Below the pieces are notes generated by a model. The model was not told the origin of the DNA, did not search any database, and saw nothing but the letters and a program-made list of their open reading frames with translations. Both the position numbers and the translations under genes were made by a program. DNA of 64,000 nt, taken from the NCBI RefSeq assembly GCF_900114585.1, contig NZ_FOTL01000005.1, forward strand, positions 17,707-81,706, in the 5' to 3' direction. Position 1 is the stretch's first letter. Each line of letters opens with the position of its first letter. Shown one piece after another: positions 1 through 10,061 of this stretch. The DNA is from Methanobrevibacter olleyae. GTDB taxonomy: Archaea > Methanobacteriota > Methanobacteria > Methanobacteriales > Methanobacteriaceae.

Positions 1-1258
<1,258 letters not shown>

Positions 1259-1449
1259 TTAATATAATGTGATAATTTTAACTATTTTAATTCTAACTAT
1301 ATTTACTATATTGTTTTTTATTTATAACTATAATGATAAAATTTTTTATAACTGTAATGGTAAAATTTTTCGATTTTTGTATTTAATAATTTCTTTTATT
1401 TTAAGATTTTTGAATTTTCAATTTTAATTTTTCTATTTTTATAGAAAAT

Positions 1450-1518
1450 ACATAGACTATTATATTAAAAATTAATATTAAAACACATAGATTATTATAT
1501 TAAATATTAACAAAGTAT
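1450..1518. repeat. 35-bp direct repeat x2
   Basis: ACATAGACTATTATATT at about 1450 recurs as ACATAGATTATTATATT at about 1485. A smaller 25-bp duplication with TATAACTATAATG / TATAACTGTAATG lies at 1323-1370. The gene-free stretch 1241-1640 holds nothing else recognisable beyond AT-rich DNA that must include the metY promoter. Confidence 0.6.
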
Positions 1519-1639
1519 TATTAAAGATTAAATCTCCTAAAGATTAATGCCATATTAAATAAAGAAACTATTAATAATTTTAATAGATAAGTATAAATTA
1601 TGGATTATAATTTCAAATTTCAATAAAATTGGTTTTTCT

Positions 1640-1755
1640 ATAAAGTTTAAGAGTGAGTTTATAAAAAGTTTAAATCGTGGGTTTATAGCTGATTATAAAA
1701 AGTTTAAATAGTGATTTTGTGGCTGATTATAAAAAGTTTAAGAGTGAGTTTATGG
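1640..1755. repeat. Degenerate 23-35-bp tandem repeats running into the next gene's start
   Basis: AAAGTTTAA recurs at 1642, 1665, 1698 and 1733. The 20-mer starting GCTGATTATAAAAAG is at 1688 and again 34 bp later at 1722. The last unit contains the ATG at 1752, so the upstream GTG-started extension of the frame (from 1719) is repeat-derived. Confidence 0.7.
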
Positions 1756-2288
1756 CTAAAGATAATTTTTGTATATATTGTGGATTTAAATTATTTCCAG
1801 AAGATCATTTTTGTCCTAACTGTGGAGCTAAATTAGATGATGATAAAGAAAAACCAAATAAAAGTTCTAAATATGAATCAAGTAAATCATATGATTACCA
1901 ATTTTATAAAAATCAAATAGACAAGTTAGAAGAAACTTATGAAACTAAAGAGAAAAAAGTTTTAGAGCTGCTAGAAAAGAAATTTCCTCAAGGTCAAATG
2001 TCTTATTATAGATTTAGAGAAGAAGTTGATATCTGTAGAGTAAATTTCTATAAAGAAGCTGAAACAGCTCTAAATATGATTAATTTATCTGATGAATATT
2101 CAGATAAAGTAATTAAAGAAATAAAAAACAAGATTAAAACATTAGAATCAATTGTTAGTAAAATCAATGAATTACAAAGTGAATTGATTATTCGTTTAAG
2201 TAATTCTGATGAGGATTCCGATAATGAAATTGATGATTTAATTAATGAAATGAATGAATTGATTGATTCTCTTAAAGATTATGAATAA
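1752..2288 (+). CDS. Zinc-ribbon coiled-coil protein
   Basis: Protein of unknown function, about 178 aa. An N-terminal zinc ribbon (CIYCG then CPNCG, 13 residues between the pairs) is followed by a charged linker and a helical, Glu/Lys-rich, coiled-coil-like segment with a D/E-rich C-terminus. The frame is open upstream to a GTG at 1719, but that part falls in a tandem repeat copy, so ATG 1752 (MAKDNFC) is preferred; neither start has a strong Shine-Dalgarno site. It lies about 130 bp upstream of telA on the same strand and may be co-transcribed. Role unknown; the context suggests a partner of the TelA-like protein. Confidence 0.7.
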   Translation: MAKDNFCIYCGFKLFPEDHFCPNCGAKLDDDKEKPNKSSKYESSKSYDYQFYKNQIDKLEETYETKEKKVLELLEKKFPQGQMSYYRFREEVDICRVNFYKEAETALNMINLSDEYSDKVIKEIKNKIKTLESIVSKINELQSELIIRLSNSDEDSDNEIDDLINEMNELIDSLKDYE

Positions 2289-2332
2289 ATCTTTCAGTGA
2301 ATTGAATAATTCTCTTAAAGATTATGAATAAA
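2250..2332 (+). repeat. 43-bp tandem duplication of a gene 3' end
   Basis: ATTCTCTTAAAGATTATGAA followed by TAAA occurs at 2266-2289, where it is the last codons and stop of the zinc-ribbon gene, and again at 2309-2332 downstream. The second copy repeats codons for LKDYE plus a stop but is not translated in frame. Confidence 0.8.
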
Positions 2333-2343
2333 AATCGAAACCT

Positions 2344-2354
2344 TAATATATTAT
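2344..2354 (+). promoter_or_regulatory. Possible TATA box for telA
   Basis: TAATATATTA, preceded by CGAAACC (a weak BRE-like element), lies about 65 nt before the telA ATG. Plausible archaeal promoter by position and composition only. Confidence 0.35.
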
Positions 2355-2417
2355 CAATTTCATAAAAGGGAATGAGACACAGTTTATTAATTTTTGTCTA
2401 AGATTAGGGTGATATAA

Positions 2418-3554
2418 ATGGCTGAATTTTCACTTGATGTAAATGAAATTAAAGAAGATGTCGAAAAAAGTCTTAAAGAAGAAAAAGAAAGTTTACCAAA
2501 TGAGGAAATTAAAAAACAGGCAGATGGCAATGCTACTGCTATTTTTGAATCAGACTTCAATGATATTGCTACTAGAGAAAACATCTTAAAACCTTTAGAT
2601 GACTTTGGTATTAATCTTATTAATAGATCTGCAAATAAAAACAATCTTTTAAATGCAAGATTTAAAGATTTAGCTAAAGGTGGAGATGAAGCAAGTAATG
2701 TTGGAGCTAAATTAGAAGAATTAGATAGAGAAATCAGAAACTTAGATCCATCTGCAATTGAATTTAAAGAATCTGGTATTTTAGGAAAACTCTTAAGACC
2801 AATCAGAAATTACTTTGATAGATATGAAAAAGCTGATGAAGCTATCTCTAATATTCTTATATCTCTTGATGCAAGTAGCAGGGTTTTACAAAATGATAAC
2901 ACAACGCTTCTTGCTGAAGAGTCTTATTTAAGGGAATTAACTAAAAAACTCATCACTGATATTGAACTAGCTAAACAAATGGATGCTTCTATCGAAGAGC
3001 AAATCCGCCAAGCTGAAATCAATGGTGAAGATCAATTTAAAATTGACTTTGTACGTGAAGAAGTTTTATTCCCATTAAGACAAAGAATTATGGACATGCA
3101 ACAAATGATTGTTGTAAATGAACAGGGAATTATCTCTTTAAATGTAGTAAGAAGAAATAATAAAGAGTTAATTAGGGGAGTAAATCGTGCTAAAAATGTA
3201 ACTGTAACTGCACTTAGAAATGGTGTTATGGTTGCAAGTGCTTTATACAATCAAAAAATTGTAATTGATAAGATTAAAACACTTAATGATACTACAGAAC
3301 AAGTTATTGAATCTACTTCAAAGATGTTAAGACAACAAGGTAGTGAGATTCAAAAACAAAGTATGGAAACTATGATTTCTCCTGAAGTCCTTAAAACTTC
3401 CTTTGCTGAGGCCTTAGCTGCCATTGAAGATTTAAGTAATTATAAAAATCAAGCACTTCCAAAAATGCAAGAGACAATTACTACATTCAGTCAAATGGCA
3501 GATGATGGACAAAAACTTATTGATAAAATTGAAGTAGGAAATGATACTTTTTAG
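2418..3554 (+). CDS. telA: Toxic anion resistance protein (TelA family)
   Basis: Cytosolic helical protein of the TelA/KlaA family (PF05816), linked to tellurite and toxic-anion resistance and envelope stress in bacteria; the biochemical role is unsettled. At 378 aa it has normal length. Family-like segments include the LLRPIRNYFDRYEKAD region near residue 120, the long amphipathic central helices, and KNVTVTALRNGVMVASALY near 255. The start ATG has GGTG six nt upstream. Only the zinc-ribbon gene is adjacent; the TerC/TerD genes seen next to telA in bacteria are absent from the window. The stop codon falls within a 40-bp tandem repeat. Confidence 0.88.
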   Translation: MAEFSLDVNEIKEDVEKSLKEEKESLPNEEIKKQADGNATAIFESDFNDIATRENILKPLDDFGINLINRSANKNNLLNARFKDLAKGGDEASNVGAKLEELDREIRNLDPSAIEFKESGILGKLLRPIRNYFDRYEKADEAISNILISLDASSRVLQNDNTTLLAEESYLRELTKKLITDIELAKQMDASIEEQIRQAEINGEDQFKIDFVREEVLFPLRQRIMDMQQMIVVNEQGIISLNVVRRNNKELIRGVNRAKNVTVTALRNGVMVASALYNQKIVIDKIKTLNDTTEQVIESTSKMLRQQGSEIQKQSMETMISPEVLKTSFAEALAAIEDLSNYKNQALPKMQETITTFSQMADDGQKLIDKIEVGNDTF

Positions 3555-3629
3555 GTATTTTCCTATAATTTTTATTTTTTTATCTTTTTTTTAGGTATTT
3601 TCCTATAATTTTTATTTTTTATCTTTTTA
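3549..3629 (+). repeat. 40-bp tandem repeat x2 spanning the telA stop
   Basis: TTAGGTATTTTCCTATAATT plus a T-rich tail occurs at 3551 and 3591. The first copy includes the telA TAG. The T runs in both copies could serve as oligo-T terminators. The rest of 3630-3890 is A/T-rich with no gene seen. Confidence 0.8.
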
Positions 3630-3890
3630 TAATTCTATTCTTTTTTTAATCACTTTTTAAATTGACTTATTCATTATACTTTTTTTAAAAATTAGTTTAA
3701 AAATTAAAAATAAAAGATTAAATATCCTTAATATTAAAATAATAGAAATTGGTAATGTAAAAATAGTTAAAATAATAAAAAAGCTAAAGATAATAAATAA
3801 AAAATAAAAATAAATATTGTTTGTGTTAAAAAATAAAAATTTAAAAAGATAATTTAAAGAGCTTTAAATTAAATTTTATTGAATTTCTAT

Positions 3891-4157
3891 TTAGTTTCCT
3901 CTGTTAATGTCTATGGTAGTTCTTAAAGTGTCATAAAGATTAAAGACCCAAACAATGATATATGCTAAGTAACAGCAGTAACCAGTATTATTTATTTCAG
4001 CATCTAAAGGCATACCAAAGTACACCCAAAGGCCAAAAAAGATTAAACCAAGTACTAAGTATGCTATAAATTTTTTAACTACACCATCGTATGCTAAACC
4101 TAAACCTGGAACGATTGCAGAAAGAATCATTGCTAGGTATATATTTTTCTTTGCCAT
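3891..4157 (-). CDS. Small TM2-like membrane protein
   Basis: 88 aa integral membrane protein. An N-terminal hydrophobic segment holds a PGLG motif (ILSAIVPGLGLAYDG), followed by a second strongly hydrophobic helix (IAYLVLGLIFFGLWVYFG) and a third hydrophobic stretch (YCCYLAYIIVWVFNLYDTL). This PGxG...Y.G pattern resembles TM2/DUF5683-type small membrane proteins, whose function is not established. ATG is preceded by GGTG with a six-nt spacer. It is divergent from asnB and convergent with telA, so apparently a single-gene unit. Confidence 0.7.
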   Translation of the reverse strand: MAKKNIYLAMILSAIVPGLGLAYDGVVKKFIAYLVLGLIFFGLWVYFGMPLDAEINNTGYCCYLAYIIVWVFNLYDTLRTTIDINRGN

Positions 4158-4387
4158 ATTTTACACCTATAAATTTAAAATAATAATATTTATATTTACA
4201 AAAATATTTTTGTATACCTAAATATTTATATTTTTTTATTTATATACCTTTTCCTTTTTAAAAGAATATATTAGCATATTTTATAAAAATATCTTAAAAT
4301 TTAACTTATTAAGCTAAATAATTAATTATAAAAATAATTAAAATAATAATATTAATTATAATCAGATGAATTTAATATTTATAAATT

Positions 4388-4507
4388 TTAATTTCTAATA
4401 AATTGAATTAAATTATGAAGATTAATTTTTATTCATTACTTAAAAAATTAATTTCTAATAAATTGAATTAAATTATGAAGATTAATTTTTATTCATTATT
4501 TAAAAGA
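4388..4507. repeat. 60-bp direct repeat x2 upstream of asnB
   Basis: TTAATTTCTAATAAATTGAA and the following 40 bp occur at 4388 and again at 4448, differing at a few bases near the unit ends. The array ends about 20 bp before the asnB start, so it makes up most of the leader. The rest of 4158-4387 is AT-rich and should carry the divergent promoters. Confidence 0.85.
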
Positions 4508-4526
4508 ATTAATGATTGGTGTAGAT

Positions 4527-6263
4527 ATGTGTGGAATTGTAGGATTAGAAGGTAATTTTGATAATGAATTGCTATGGGATGTCTTAAAATCAATAAAACA
4601 CAGGGGAGAAGACAGCTCTAATTTGTTTATTGATGAAGAAAATAGGATAGGATTAGGTCATAATTTATTATCTATCTTTAATCTAATTAATGAAAATGAT
4701 GAAACATTTAACAATCTAGATGATGAAAGATTTAACAATTTAGATAAAAAAACATTTAACAATTTAGATGAAAGTATCCAACCAATTATATTAAATAATC
4801 TTGTTTTAGTCTTAAATGGGGAGATATATAATTTTAATAATCTTGAAGGCTTTTTAAAAGAAAATTATGATGAAAATAATGAAAATTTTTTAAAAGAAAC
4901 GCATGAAAATAAATATATTAAATCAAAAAGTGATAGCCAATTATTAGCTAATTTGATTTATTATCATTACAATTTATATAGGGAAGTATATGATGGAGAA
5001 AATAATTCTTCTAGTGGTGAAATTTTATTAGAGGCTGTTAAATCTACTATTAAATTATTAGATGGAGATTATTCATTTGCAGTTTATGATAAAAAGTATA
5101 AGAATCTAGCAATTTCTAGAGATCCAATAGGAGTGAAACCATTGTTCTATGGAATAGATAAAGAAAAAGATTTAAAAGCTTTTGCATCAGAGAAAAAGGC
5201 TCTTTGGAAAGCTGGTATTGATGATGAAAACATCAAAGATTTAAATCCAGGATCTATACTATACAACTGGGAAACAGTTAATTTAGAGGATAATTTAATA
5301 AATAATATAATAAGTACTGATTTTGATGAAATAAAAAATAGTTTTAAAGAATATAAAGATTATTTAGATACAAAAAACTCATATGGAGTTTATAAAGAAT
5401 TATTAAGGGATGGTTTATATGCTGCTGTTGAAAAACGTGTTGAAAATATTGTTAATCTTGGATTAATATTTTCTGGTGGTGTAGACAGTACTATTTTAGC
5501 AGTTTTACTTAAAGAAATAGCTGAAAATAGAAATAAAAAATCAGTTAAAAATGATAATACTAGTGATTATATTAAACCACTAAATCTTAAACTATACTCT
5601 GTAGGTTTAGAAAACTCACAAGATATTAAATTTAGCAGAGAAATAGCTAAAGAACTAGAACTTCCTTTAAAAACAATTATCATTGATGAATATATCATAA
5701 AAGAGTCTCTAAAACCTGTTCTAAATGCTATTGAAGATGATAATGTGATGAAATTAGGAGTTGGAATGACAATTTATCTAGCAACGAAATCTATGAAAGA
5801 AGATGGAATTAAGGTAGCTTTATCTGGTCAGGGAGCAGATGAACTATTTGGAGGATATAATCGTTATTTAAAACATTTTGATAAAGATTCATTATTTGAT
5901 GCTTATTTTGACTTAGATAAAGAAATATATCATGACATTGCAAATATATATCATGTAAATCTTGAAAGGGATGATGCAGTATCTATGGCAAATGGAGTAG
6001 AACTTAGAGTACCATTTTTAGATAAAGATATAATCAATCTAGCATTAGACATTCCTGGAAAATATAAAATAAAAAAGGATAAAGATCTTTTAAGAAAAGA
6101 TATTTTAAGAGATTTAGCTAAATCTATTGGAGTACCTTATTATATAGCAGATAGACCTAAAAAGGCAGCTCAATATGGTACTGGCATTAATAAAATACTT
6201 AAAAAGAAAGTTTTAAAATCATTTGATATGGAAGAATATATTGAATCATTAAAGAAACAATAG
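4527..6263 (+). CDS. asnB: Asparagine synthetase (glutamine-hydrolysing)
   Basis: Makes asparagine from aspartate, ATP and glutamine. The N-terminal class II glutaminase domain begins MCGIVGLEG, so the catalytic Cys2 sets the start at ATG 4527 (GGTG five nt upstream) rather than the in-frame ATG 15 nt earlier. LNGEIYN and SDSQLLANL belong to this domain. The synthetase domain has the PP-loop FSGGVDST near residue 318 and LSGQGADELFGGYNRY near 436. At 578 aa it is normal in length. Odd feature: a 24-bp in-frame tandem repeat (FNNLD, residues about 59-82) in the glutaminase domain. asnB heads a block ending in hom and apgM. Confidence 0.93.
   Translation: MCGIVGLEGNFDNELLWDVLKSIKHRGEDSSNLFIDEENRIGLGHNLLSIFNLINENDETFNNLDDERFNNLDKKTFNNLDESIQPIILNNLVLVLNGEIYNFNNLEGFLKENYDENNENFLKETHENKYIKSKSDSQLLANLIYYHYNLYREVYDGENNSSSGEILLEAVKSTIKLLDGDYSFAVYDKKYKNLAISRDPIGVKPLFYGIDKEKDLKAFASEKKALWKAGIDDENIKDLNPGSILYNWETVNLEDNLINNIISTDFDEIKNSFKEYKDYLDTKNSYGVYKELLRDGLYAAVEKRVENIVNLGLIFSGGVDSTILAVLLKEIAENRNKKSVKNDNTSDYIKPLNLKLYSVGLENSQDIKFSREIAKELELPLKTIIIDEYIIKESLKPVLNAIEDDNVMKLGVGMTIYLATKSMKEDGIKVALSGQGADELFGGYNRYLKHFDKDSLFDAYFDLDKEIYHDIANIYHVNLERDDAVSMANGVELRVPFLDKDIINLALDIPGKYKIKKDKDLLRKDILRDLAKSIGVPYYIADRPKKAAQYGTGINKILKKKVLKSFDMEEYIESLKKQ
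4701..4772 (+). repeat. In-frame 24-bp tandem repeat x3 inside asnB
   Basis: Three 8-codon units (ETFNNLDD, ERFNNLDK, KTFNNLDE) encoded back to back in the glutaminase domain, where the family normally has a short surface loop before the IQPIILNNLVLVLNG strand. Confidence 0.85.
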
Positions 6264-6377
6264 ATATTAAATATAATTTTTATATATTTATTGCGACAGT
6301 TGATATTAAATATAGTTTTTATATATTTATTGCGACAATAGGTATTAAATATAATTTTCATATACTTATTCTAATAA
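6261..6377 (+). repeat. 39-bp tandem repeat x3 starting at the asnB stop codon
   Basis: Units begin at 6261 (the TAG stop itself), 6300 and 6339, with core GATATTAAATATA...TATTTATTGCGACA. The third unit has diverged at its end. The repeated TTGCGACA is GC-rich for this intergenic DNA. Confidence 0.88.
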
Positions 6378-6541
6378 ATTTCTTAGTTTTTTAAATAATA
6401 TCTCTTAATTTATAAAAGTATATTAATATTAATAAACAAATATTATTTTAATATGAACTTAATTTATGTTCTAAATTATTATAAAATAAGCATTTATAAT
6501 TAAAATAATCTATTTAAAATAAAATTTTAAGGAGAATTATT

Positions 6542-6757
6542 ATGGCAATTGAAAAAGATGCAGAAAAAATCTTAGAAGAATTTTCAAAAACCCTAGATAA
6601 AGTTCCAGAATTAGAAGGAACTTACTATATTACTGATAATCTTAACTTAAATCGTGAAGATGAATCTGAAGAGCATGACTCTTCAAAAATCGTAAGAAAT
6701 GCTAGAACTGATAAAGAAGGTAATATAATTGTGAAAAAAGCAGAATGGACTGGTTAA
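6542..6757 (+). CDS. Probable GatC-like amidotransferase small subunit
   Basis: 71 aa. An N-terminal helical part (EKILEEFSKTLDKVPELEG) is followed by a C-terminal segment (NARTDKEGNIIVKKAEWTG) resembling the NAP...G..KVP tail of GatC, the small belt subunit of Asp-tRNA(Asn)/Glu-tRNA(Gln) amidotransferase. The ATG is preceded by AAGGAGAA. It sits between asnB and an ACT-domain gene, in a neighbourhood that, from memory, carries a GatA gene in related methanogens; gatA is not present in this window. The assignment is by short-motif resemblance and context, and a Methanobacteriales-specific protein of unknown role remains possible. Confidence 0.5.
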   Translation: MAIEKDAEKILEEFSKTLDKVPELEGTYYITDNLNLNREDESEEHDSSKIVRNARTDKEGNIIVKKAEWTG

Positions 6758-6840
6758 ATGCCAAAATGGTTCATTTGATTAAGAAACAATTATATTATGC
6801 TTTTTTTAATTATTGTAAATAACTAAAATGGGGAAATATT

Positions 6841-7326
6841 ATGAGAATGAATTTAATTCTTGAAATATTAGATGTTCCTGGACAATTAGTTGCTGTTTTA
6901 AATCCTATAGGTGAGCTTGGAGCTAATCTAGTAACAATTGTTCATAAAAGGGAAATTAAAGCTGAAGAAGGTAAAGTTGCTGTTCAAATAGCTATTGAAG
7001 GAGAAAGAGAAAACCTAAAAGCAGTTATTGATAAATTTAAAGAAATGGGCGTATCTCTTGTTGAAGTAGATGATACTGTAAAAAAAGAAAAATTAAGTAC
7101 TATTCTCTATGGACATATCATAGACACTGACTTAAGGGATACCGTAGATAAAATCAATGCTATAGATGGTCTTTGTGTTAGTGATTTACAATTAAAATTA
7201 GATGGCGAACTTAAATCTACTGCTTTACTTACAATTGAACTTGATTTAGGCAAAAGAGAAATAGCTTATAATAAGGTTATGGAGATAGCTGAGGAGAAGG
7301 ACTTCGTAGTTATTGATGAGGTTTAG
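6841..7326 (+). CDS. ACT-domain regulatory protein
   Basis: 161 aa with an N-terminal ACT domain: a beta strand [14 protein letters not shown], then [15 protein letters not shown] and [10 protein letters not shown] second alpha/beta half ([19 protein letters not shown] onward) may be a further ACT-like module. ACT domains bind amino acids and control metabolic enzymes. Its stop TAG is part of the AGGAGG Shine-Dalgarno site of hom, so the two genes are translationally coupled. Likely role: sensing an aspartate-family amino acid for homoserine dehydrogenase, which lacks its own ACT domain here (inference). Confidence 0.8.
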   Translation: MRMNLILEILDVPGQLVAVLNPIGELGANLVTIVHKREIKAEEGKVAVQIAIEGERENLKAVIDKFKEMGVSLVEVDDTVKKEKLSTILYGHIIDTDLRDTVDKINAIDGLCVSDLQLKLDGELKSTALLTIELDLGKREIAYNKVMEIAEEKDFVVIDEV

Positions 7327-7336
7327 GAGGAATTTT

Positions 7337-8353
7337 ATGGATGACTGTAGACTTATATTACTAGGTTTTGGAGCTGTAGGTAAAGGTGTTGCTCGTGGAA
7401 TATCTTTAAAAAAAGAAATGATTAATGAGAAATATGGAATTAACTTAAAAATCGTTGCAGCTGCAGATTCATCTACATCTGCAATTTGTCAAGATGGTTT
7501 AGATGAAGAATTACTCCTTAAAACTAAAGAAGAAAGTGGCAAATTGCTTAGCTATCCAGAATATGGTAGTGATATATCTGGTATTGATGTTTTAGATGCT
7601 GTTGATTATGATGTTTTAATAGAAGCAAGTCCAACCAATATTGAAGATGCAGAACCTGCAAAATCTTTCACTTTAAAAGCATTTGCTGATGGTAAAGATG
7701 TAGTAACCTCTAATAAGGGGCATTTAGCTTTATTCTATAAAGAATTAATAGAAGCTAAAGAAAAAGCAGGTGTGGACTTTAAGTTTGAGGCATCTGTTGG
7801 TGGAGCTATGCCTATCATTAATCTATGTCAAGAAACCCTTGCAAGTTGTGGAATTAGCTCAATAAAAGGTATTTTAAATGGAACTACTAACTATATTTTA
7901 TCAAGAATGACTACAGAGGGTATGAGCTATGAAAATACTTTAGCAGAAGCTCAACAATTAGGTATTGCTGAAACTAATCCTACACAGGATGTAGAAGGTA
8001 TTGATGCAGCTTGTAAAGTGGTTATTTTAGCTAACTCTGTTTTGGGAATCGATGCAACTTATGATGATGTAGAGGTTAGAGGTATATCTGATGTTTCTCT
8101 TGATGCGATTAATTTAGCTAAAGAAGAAGGTTATTTTGTTAAATTAATTGGAGAGGTATCAGAAAAGCAACTAAAAGTATCTCCAAGGCTTGTTAAGAAA
8201 AACAGTCCATTTGCAATCGATGGAACTTTAAACTTAGCAAATGTAACTACAGATTTAGCAGATGATATTACTGTAATGGGTAAAGGTGCAGGTTCTTTAG
8301 AAACTGCTTCTGCAATGCTTACAGACTTAATTAATATTATTAAGGACAAATAA
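7337..8353 (+). CDS. hom: Homoserine dehydrogenase
   Basis: Reduces aspartate semialdehyde to homoserine with NAD(P)H, the branch to threonine and methionine. 338 aa. The nucleotide-binding Rossmann motif [15 protein letters not shown] is at residues 6-20. Other family segments are [22 protein letters not shown] and [12 protein letters not shown], with the catalytic-domain KDVEG-like sequence as [13 protein letters not shown]. No C-terminal ACT domain: the regulatory part is probably the separate ACT protein just upstream. ATG 7337 is chosen because a perfect AGGAGG lies six nt before it; the longer in-frame ORF from 7313 overlaps the ACT gene. A hairpin-plus-T-run terminator overlaps its stop. 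Confidence 0.94.
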   Translation: MDDCRLILLGFGAVGKGVARGISLKKEMINEKYGINLKIVAAADSSTSAICQDGLDEELLLKTKEESGKLLSYPEYGSDISGIDVLDAVDYDVLIEASPTNIEDAEPAKSFTLKAFADGKDVVTSNKGHLALFYKELIEAKEKAGVDFKFEASVGGAMPIINLCQETLASCGISSIKGILNGTTNYILSRMTTEGMSYENTLAEAQQLGIAETNPTQDVEGIDAACKVVILANSVLGIDATYDDVEVRGISDVSLDAINLAKEEGYFVKLIGEVSEKQLKVSPRLVKKNSPFAIDGTLNLANVTTDLADDITVMGKGAGSLETASAMLTDLINIIKDK

Positions 8354-8388
8354 TTTATTTGTTCTTTATTTGCTTTTTTTTTAAAAAA
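8341..8388 (+). terminator. Hairpin plus oligo-T terminator at the hom stop codon
   Basis: AAGGACAAATA (8342-8352) pairs with TATTTGTTCTT (8356-8366) over 11 bp with one G-U pair and a 3-nt loop, followed by a nine-T run at 8374-8382. The 5' arm contains the TAA of hom. Confidence 0.7.
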
Positions 8389-8416
8389 AATTATTAAATT
8401 AGAATATAATATAACT

Positions 8417-8548
8417 TTATATTAATTTTATTAGATTATTAGAGATTAAATTATTTAATAAGCTTATATTAATTTTATTAGATTATTAGAGATTAAATTA
8501 TTTGATAAGTTTATTAGATTATTAGAGATTAAATTATTTAATAACATT
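8417..8548. repeat. About 47-bp tandem repeat, 2.5 copies, upstream of apgM
   Basis: TTATATTAATTTTATTAGAT at 8417 recurs at 8464. The inner part TTAGATTATTAGAGATTAAA appears a third time from about 8512. The array ends about 25 bp before the apgM Shine-Dalgarno site. Confidence 0.8.
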
Positions 8549-8578
8549 ATTAGAAATAAAATAAATAGGAGTTTTATA

Positions 8579-9787
8579 ATGAAATATGTTATTGTTATTG
8601 AAGATGGTGCTAGTGATTATCCAATTGAAGAAATAGATGGAAAAACTCCACTTAAAATAGCAAATAAACCGGTTTTAGATAGAATAGCTCGTGAAGGAAA
8701 GACTGGATTAATTCAAAATGTACCAGAAAATTTACCTCCTGGATCTGATGTAGCTAATATGAGTATATTTGGCTACAACCCAATGGATTATTATACTGGT
8801 CGTGGCCCACTTGAAGCTGCAAGTATGGGTGTAGAAACAAAGCAAGGAGATGTGGTATTCCGTTGTAATACCATCACTGAAAAAAATGGTTTAATGGCAA
8901 GTTCCAATGCAGACCATATTTCATCTGAAGAGTCTGCAGAGCTTATGGAATATCTTAATCAGTATTTTAATGAAAAGTATCCGGATTTTAAAGGAAAATT
9001 CTATCCCGGTATAAGTTATAGGCATTTATTTGTATATAATGATAAAGAAAATGCAGAAAAGTTAGCAAAGTTAGATATGGTTCCTCCACATGATTTCGTT
9101 GGAGAGGCAATAGCTGACAAGCTTGAATTTGACTCTTTTGCAGATGAAGTTAAATTTACAATGTTGGAATCAAAAAAAGCTTTAACTAATCATCCAGTAA
9201 ATCAAAAAAGAATAGATGAAGGTAGGGAACCTTGCAATATGGTTTGGCTATGGGGTCAAGGAACTATGCCTAATATGCCTAAAATGGAAGATGTTTATGG
9301 TTTAAAAGGTGCTGTAATTACTGGTGTAGACTTAATTAAAGGTTTAGGTATATGTTCTGGATGTACTAATTTAGATGTTCCAGGTGCAACTGCTTTCTTT
9401 GATACTGATTATAAAGCAAAGGGTGAATATGCAGTAAATGCACTTAAAGATAATGATATTGTATTTGTACATATAGAAGCACCAGATGAAGCAGGGCATG
9501 CTAAAAACCTTAAAGAAAAAGTTAAGGCTATTGAAAATATTGATAAATATATTTTAGCTCCTTTGATGGAAGCTCTTCCAGAATATGGTAACTTTAAAAT
9601 AGCTGTTTTACCTGATCATCCAACTCCAATTGATTTTGGTACACATACTAGAGATATGGTACCTATTGCTATATATTCATCAAATGATGAAGCAGATGAT
9701 GTTTCAGTTTATGATGAAGATAGTGTTAAAGATGGTGCACTAGGTGAATTGACCGGTTATAATTTACTTAAATTATTATTAGAATAA
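8579..9787 (+). CDS. apgM: 2,3-bisphosphoglycerate-independent phosphoglycerate mutase, archaeal type
   Basis: Interconverts 3- and 2-phosphoglycerate in glycolysis/gluconeogenesis. 402 aa, alkaline-phosphatase superfamily. The metal ligand is in VIVIEDGASDYP at the N-terminus, the catalytic serine in GSDVANMSIFGYNP near residue 61, and further metal ligands in HIEAPDEAGH and LPDHPTPIDFGTHTRD. TAGGAG lies seven nt before ATG. The family was once misannotated as phosphonopyruvate decarboxylase. It follows hom after about 225 bp that include a terminator, so it probably has its own promoter. Confidence 0.94.
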   Translation: MKYVIVIEDGASDYPIEEIDGKTPLKIANKPVLDRIAREGKTGLIQNVPENLPPGSDVANMSIFGYNPMDYYTGRGPLEAASMGVETKQGDVVFRCNTITEKNGLMASSNADHISSEESAELMEYLNQYFNEKYPDFKGKFYPGISYRHLFVYNDKENAEKLAKLDMVPPHDFVGEAIADKLEFDSFADEVKFTMLESKKALTNHPVNQKRIDEGREPCNMVWLWGQGTMPNMPKMEDVYGLKGAVITGVDLIKGLGICSGCTNLDVPGATAFFDTDYKAKGEYAVNALKDNDIVFVHIEAPDEAGHAKNLKEKVKAIENIDKYILAPLMEALPEYGNFKIAVLPDHPTPIDFGTHTRDMVPIAIYSSNDEADDVSVYDEDSVKDGALGELTGYNLLKLLLE

Positions 9788-10061
9788 TTTTTTGTTCTAA
9801 TTCAAATTTAAGTTATTTATCTATTTTTTTAATATTTTATTTATTTTTATTCTCTTTTTAATTATTTTAATATTTTTATTCAATTTCTATCTAATAATAT
9901 TTATAATAAATTAATACTATTTATAATAATTAATAATAGTTATATTAATAATATTTATATAAAACGAATATAATAATAGTTTTATAATTAAGAAAAATTT
10001 AATAATCTCAATAATATTAGACTGGGTAAATTTTAAAAAATGATATATCAAGGGCTAAAAC

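Noticed and set aside
1719..1751. GTG-started extension of the zinc-ribbon gene
   Set aside because: The extra 11 codons are a copy of the upstream tandem repeat and carry no convincing ribosome site.
7313..7336. Longer start for hom
   Set aside because: It overlaps the ACT gene and lacks a ribosome site; AGGAGG six nt before 7337 decides the start.
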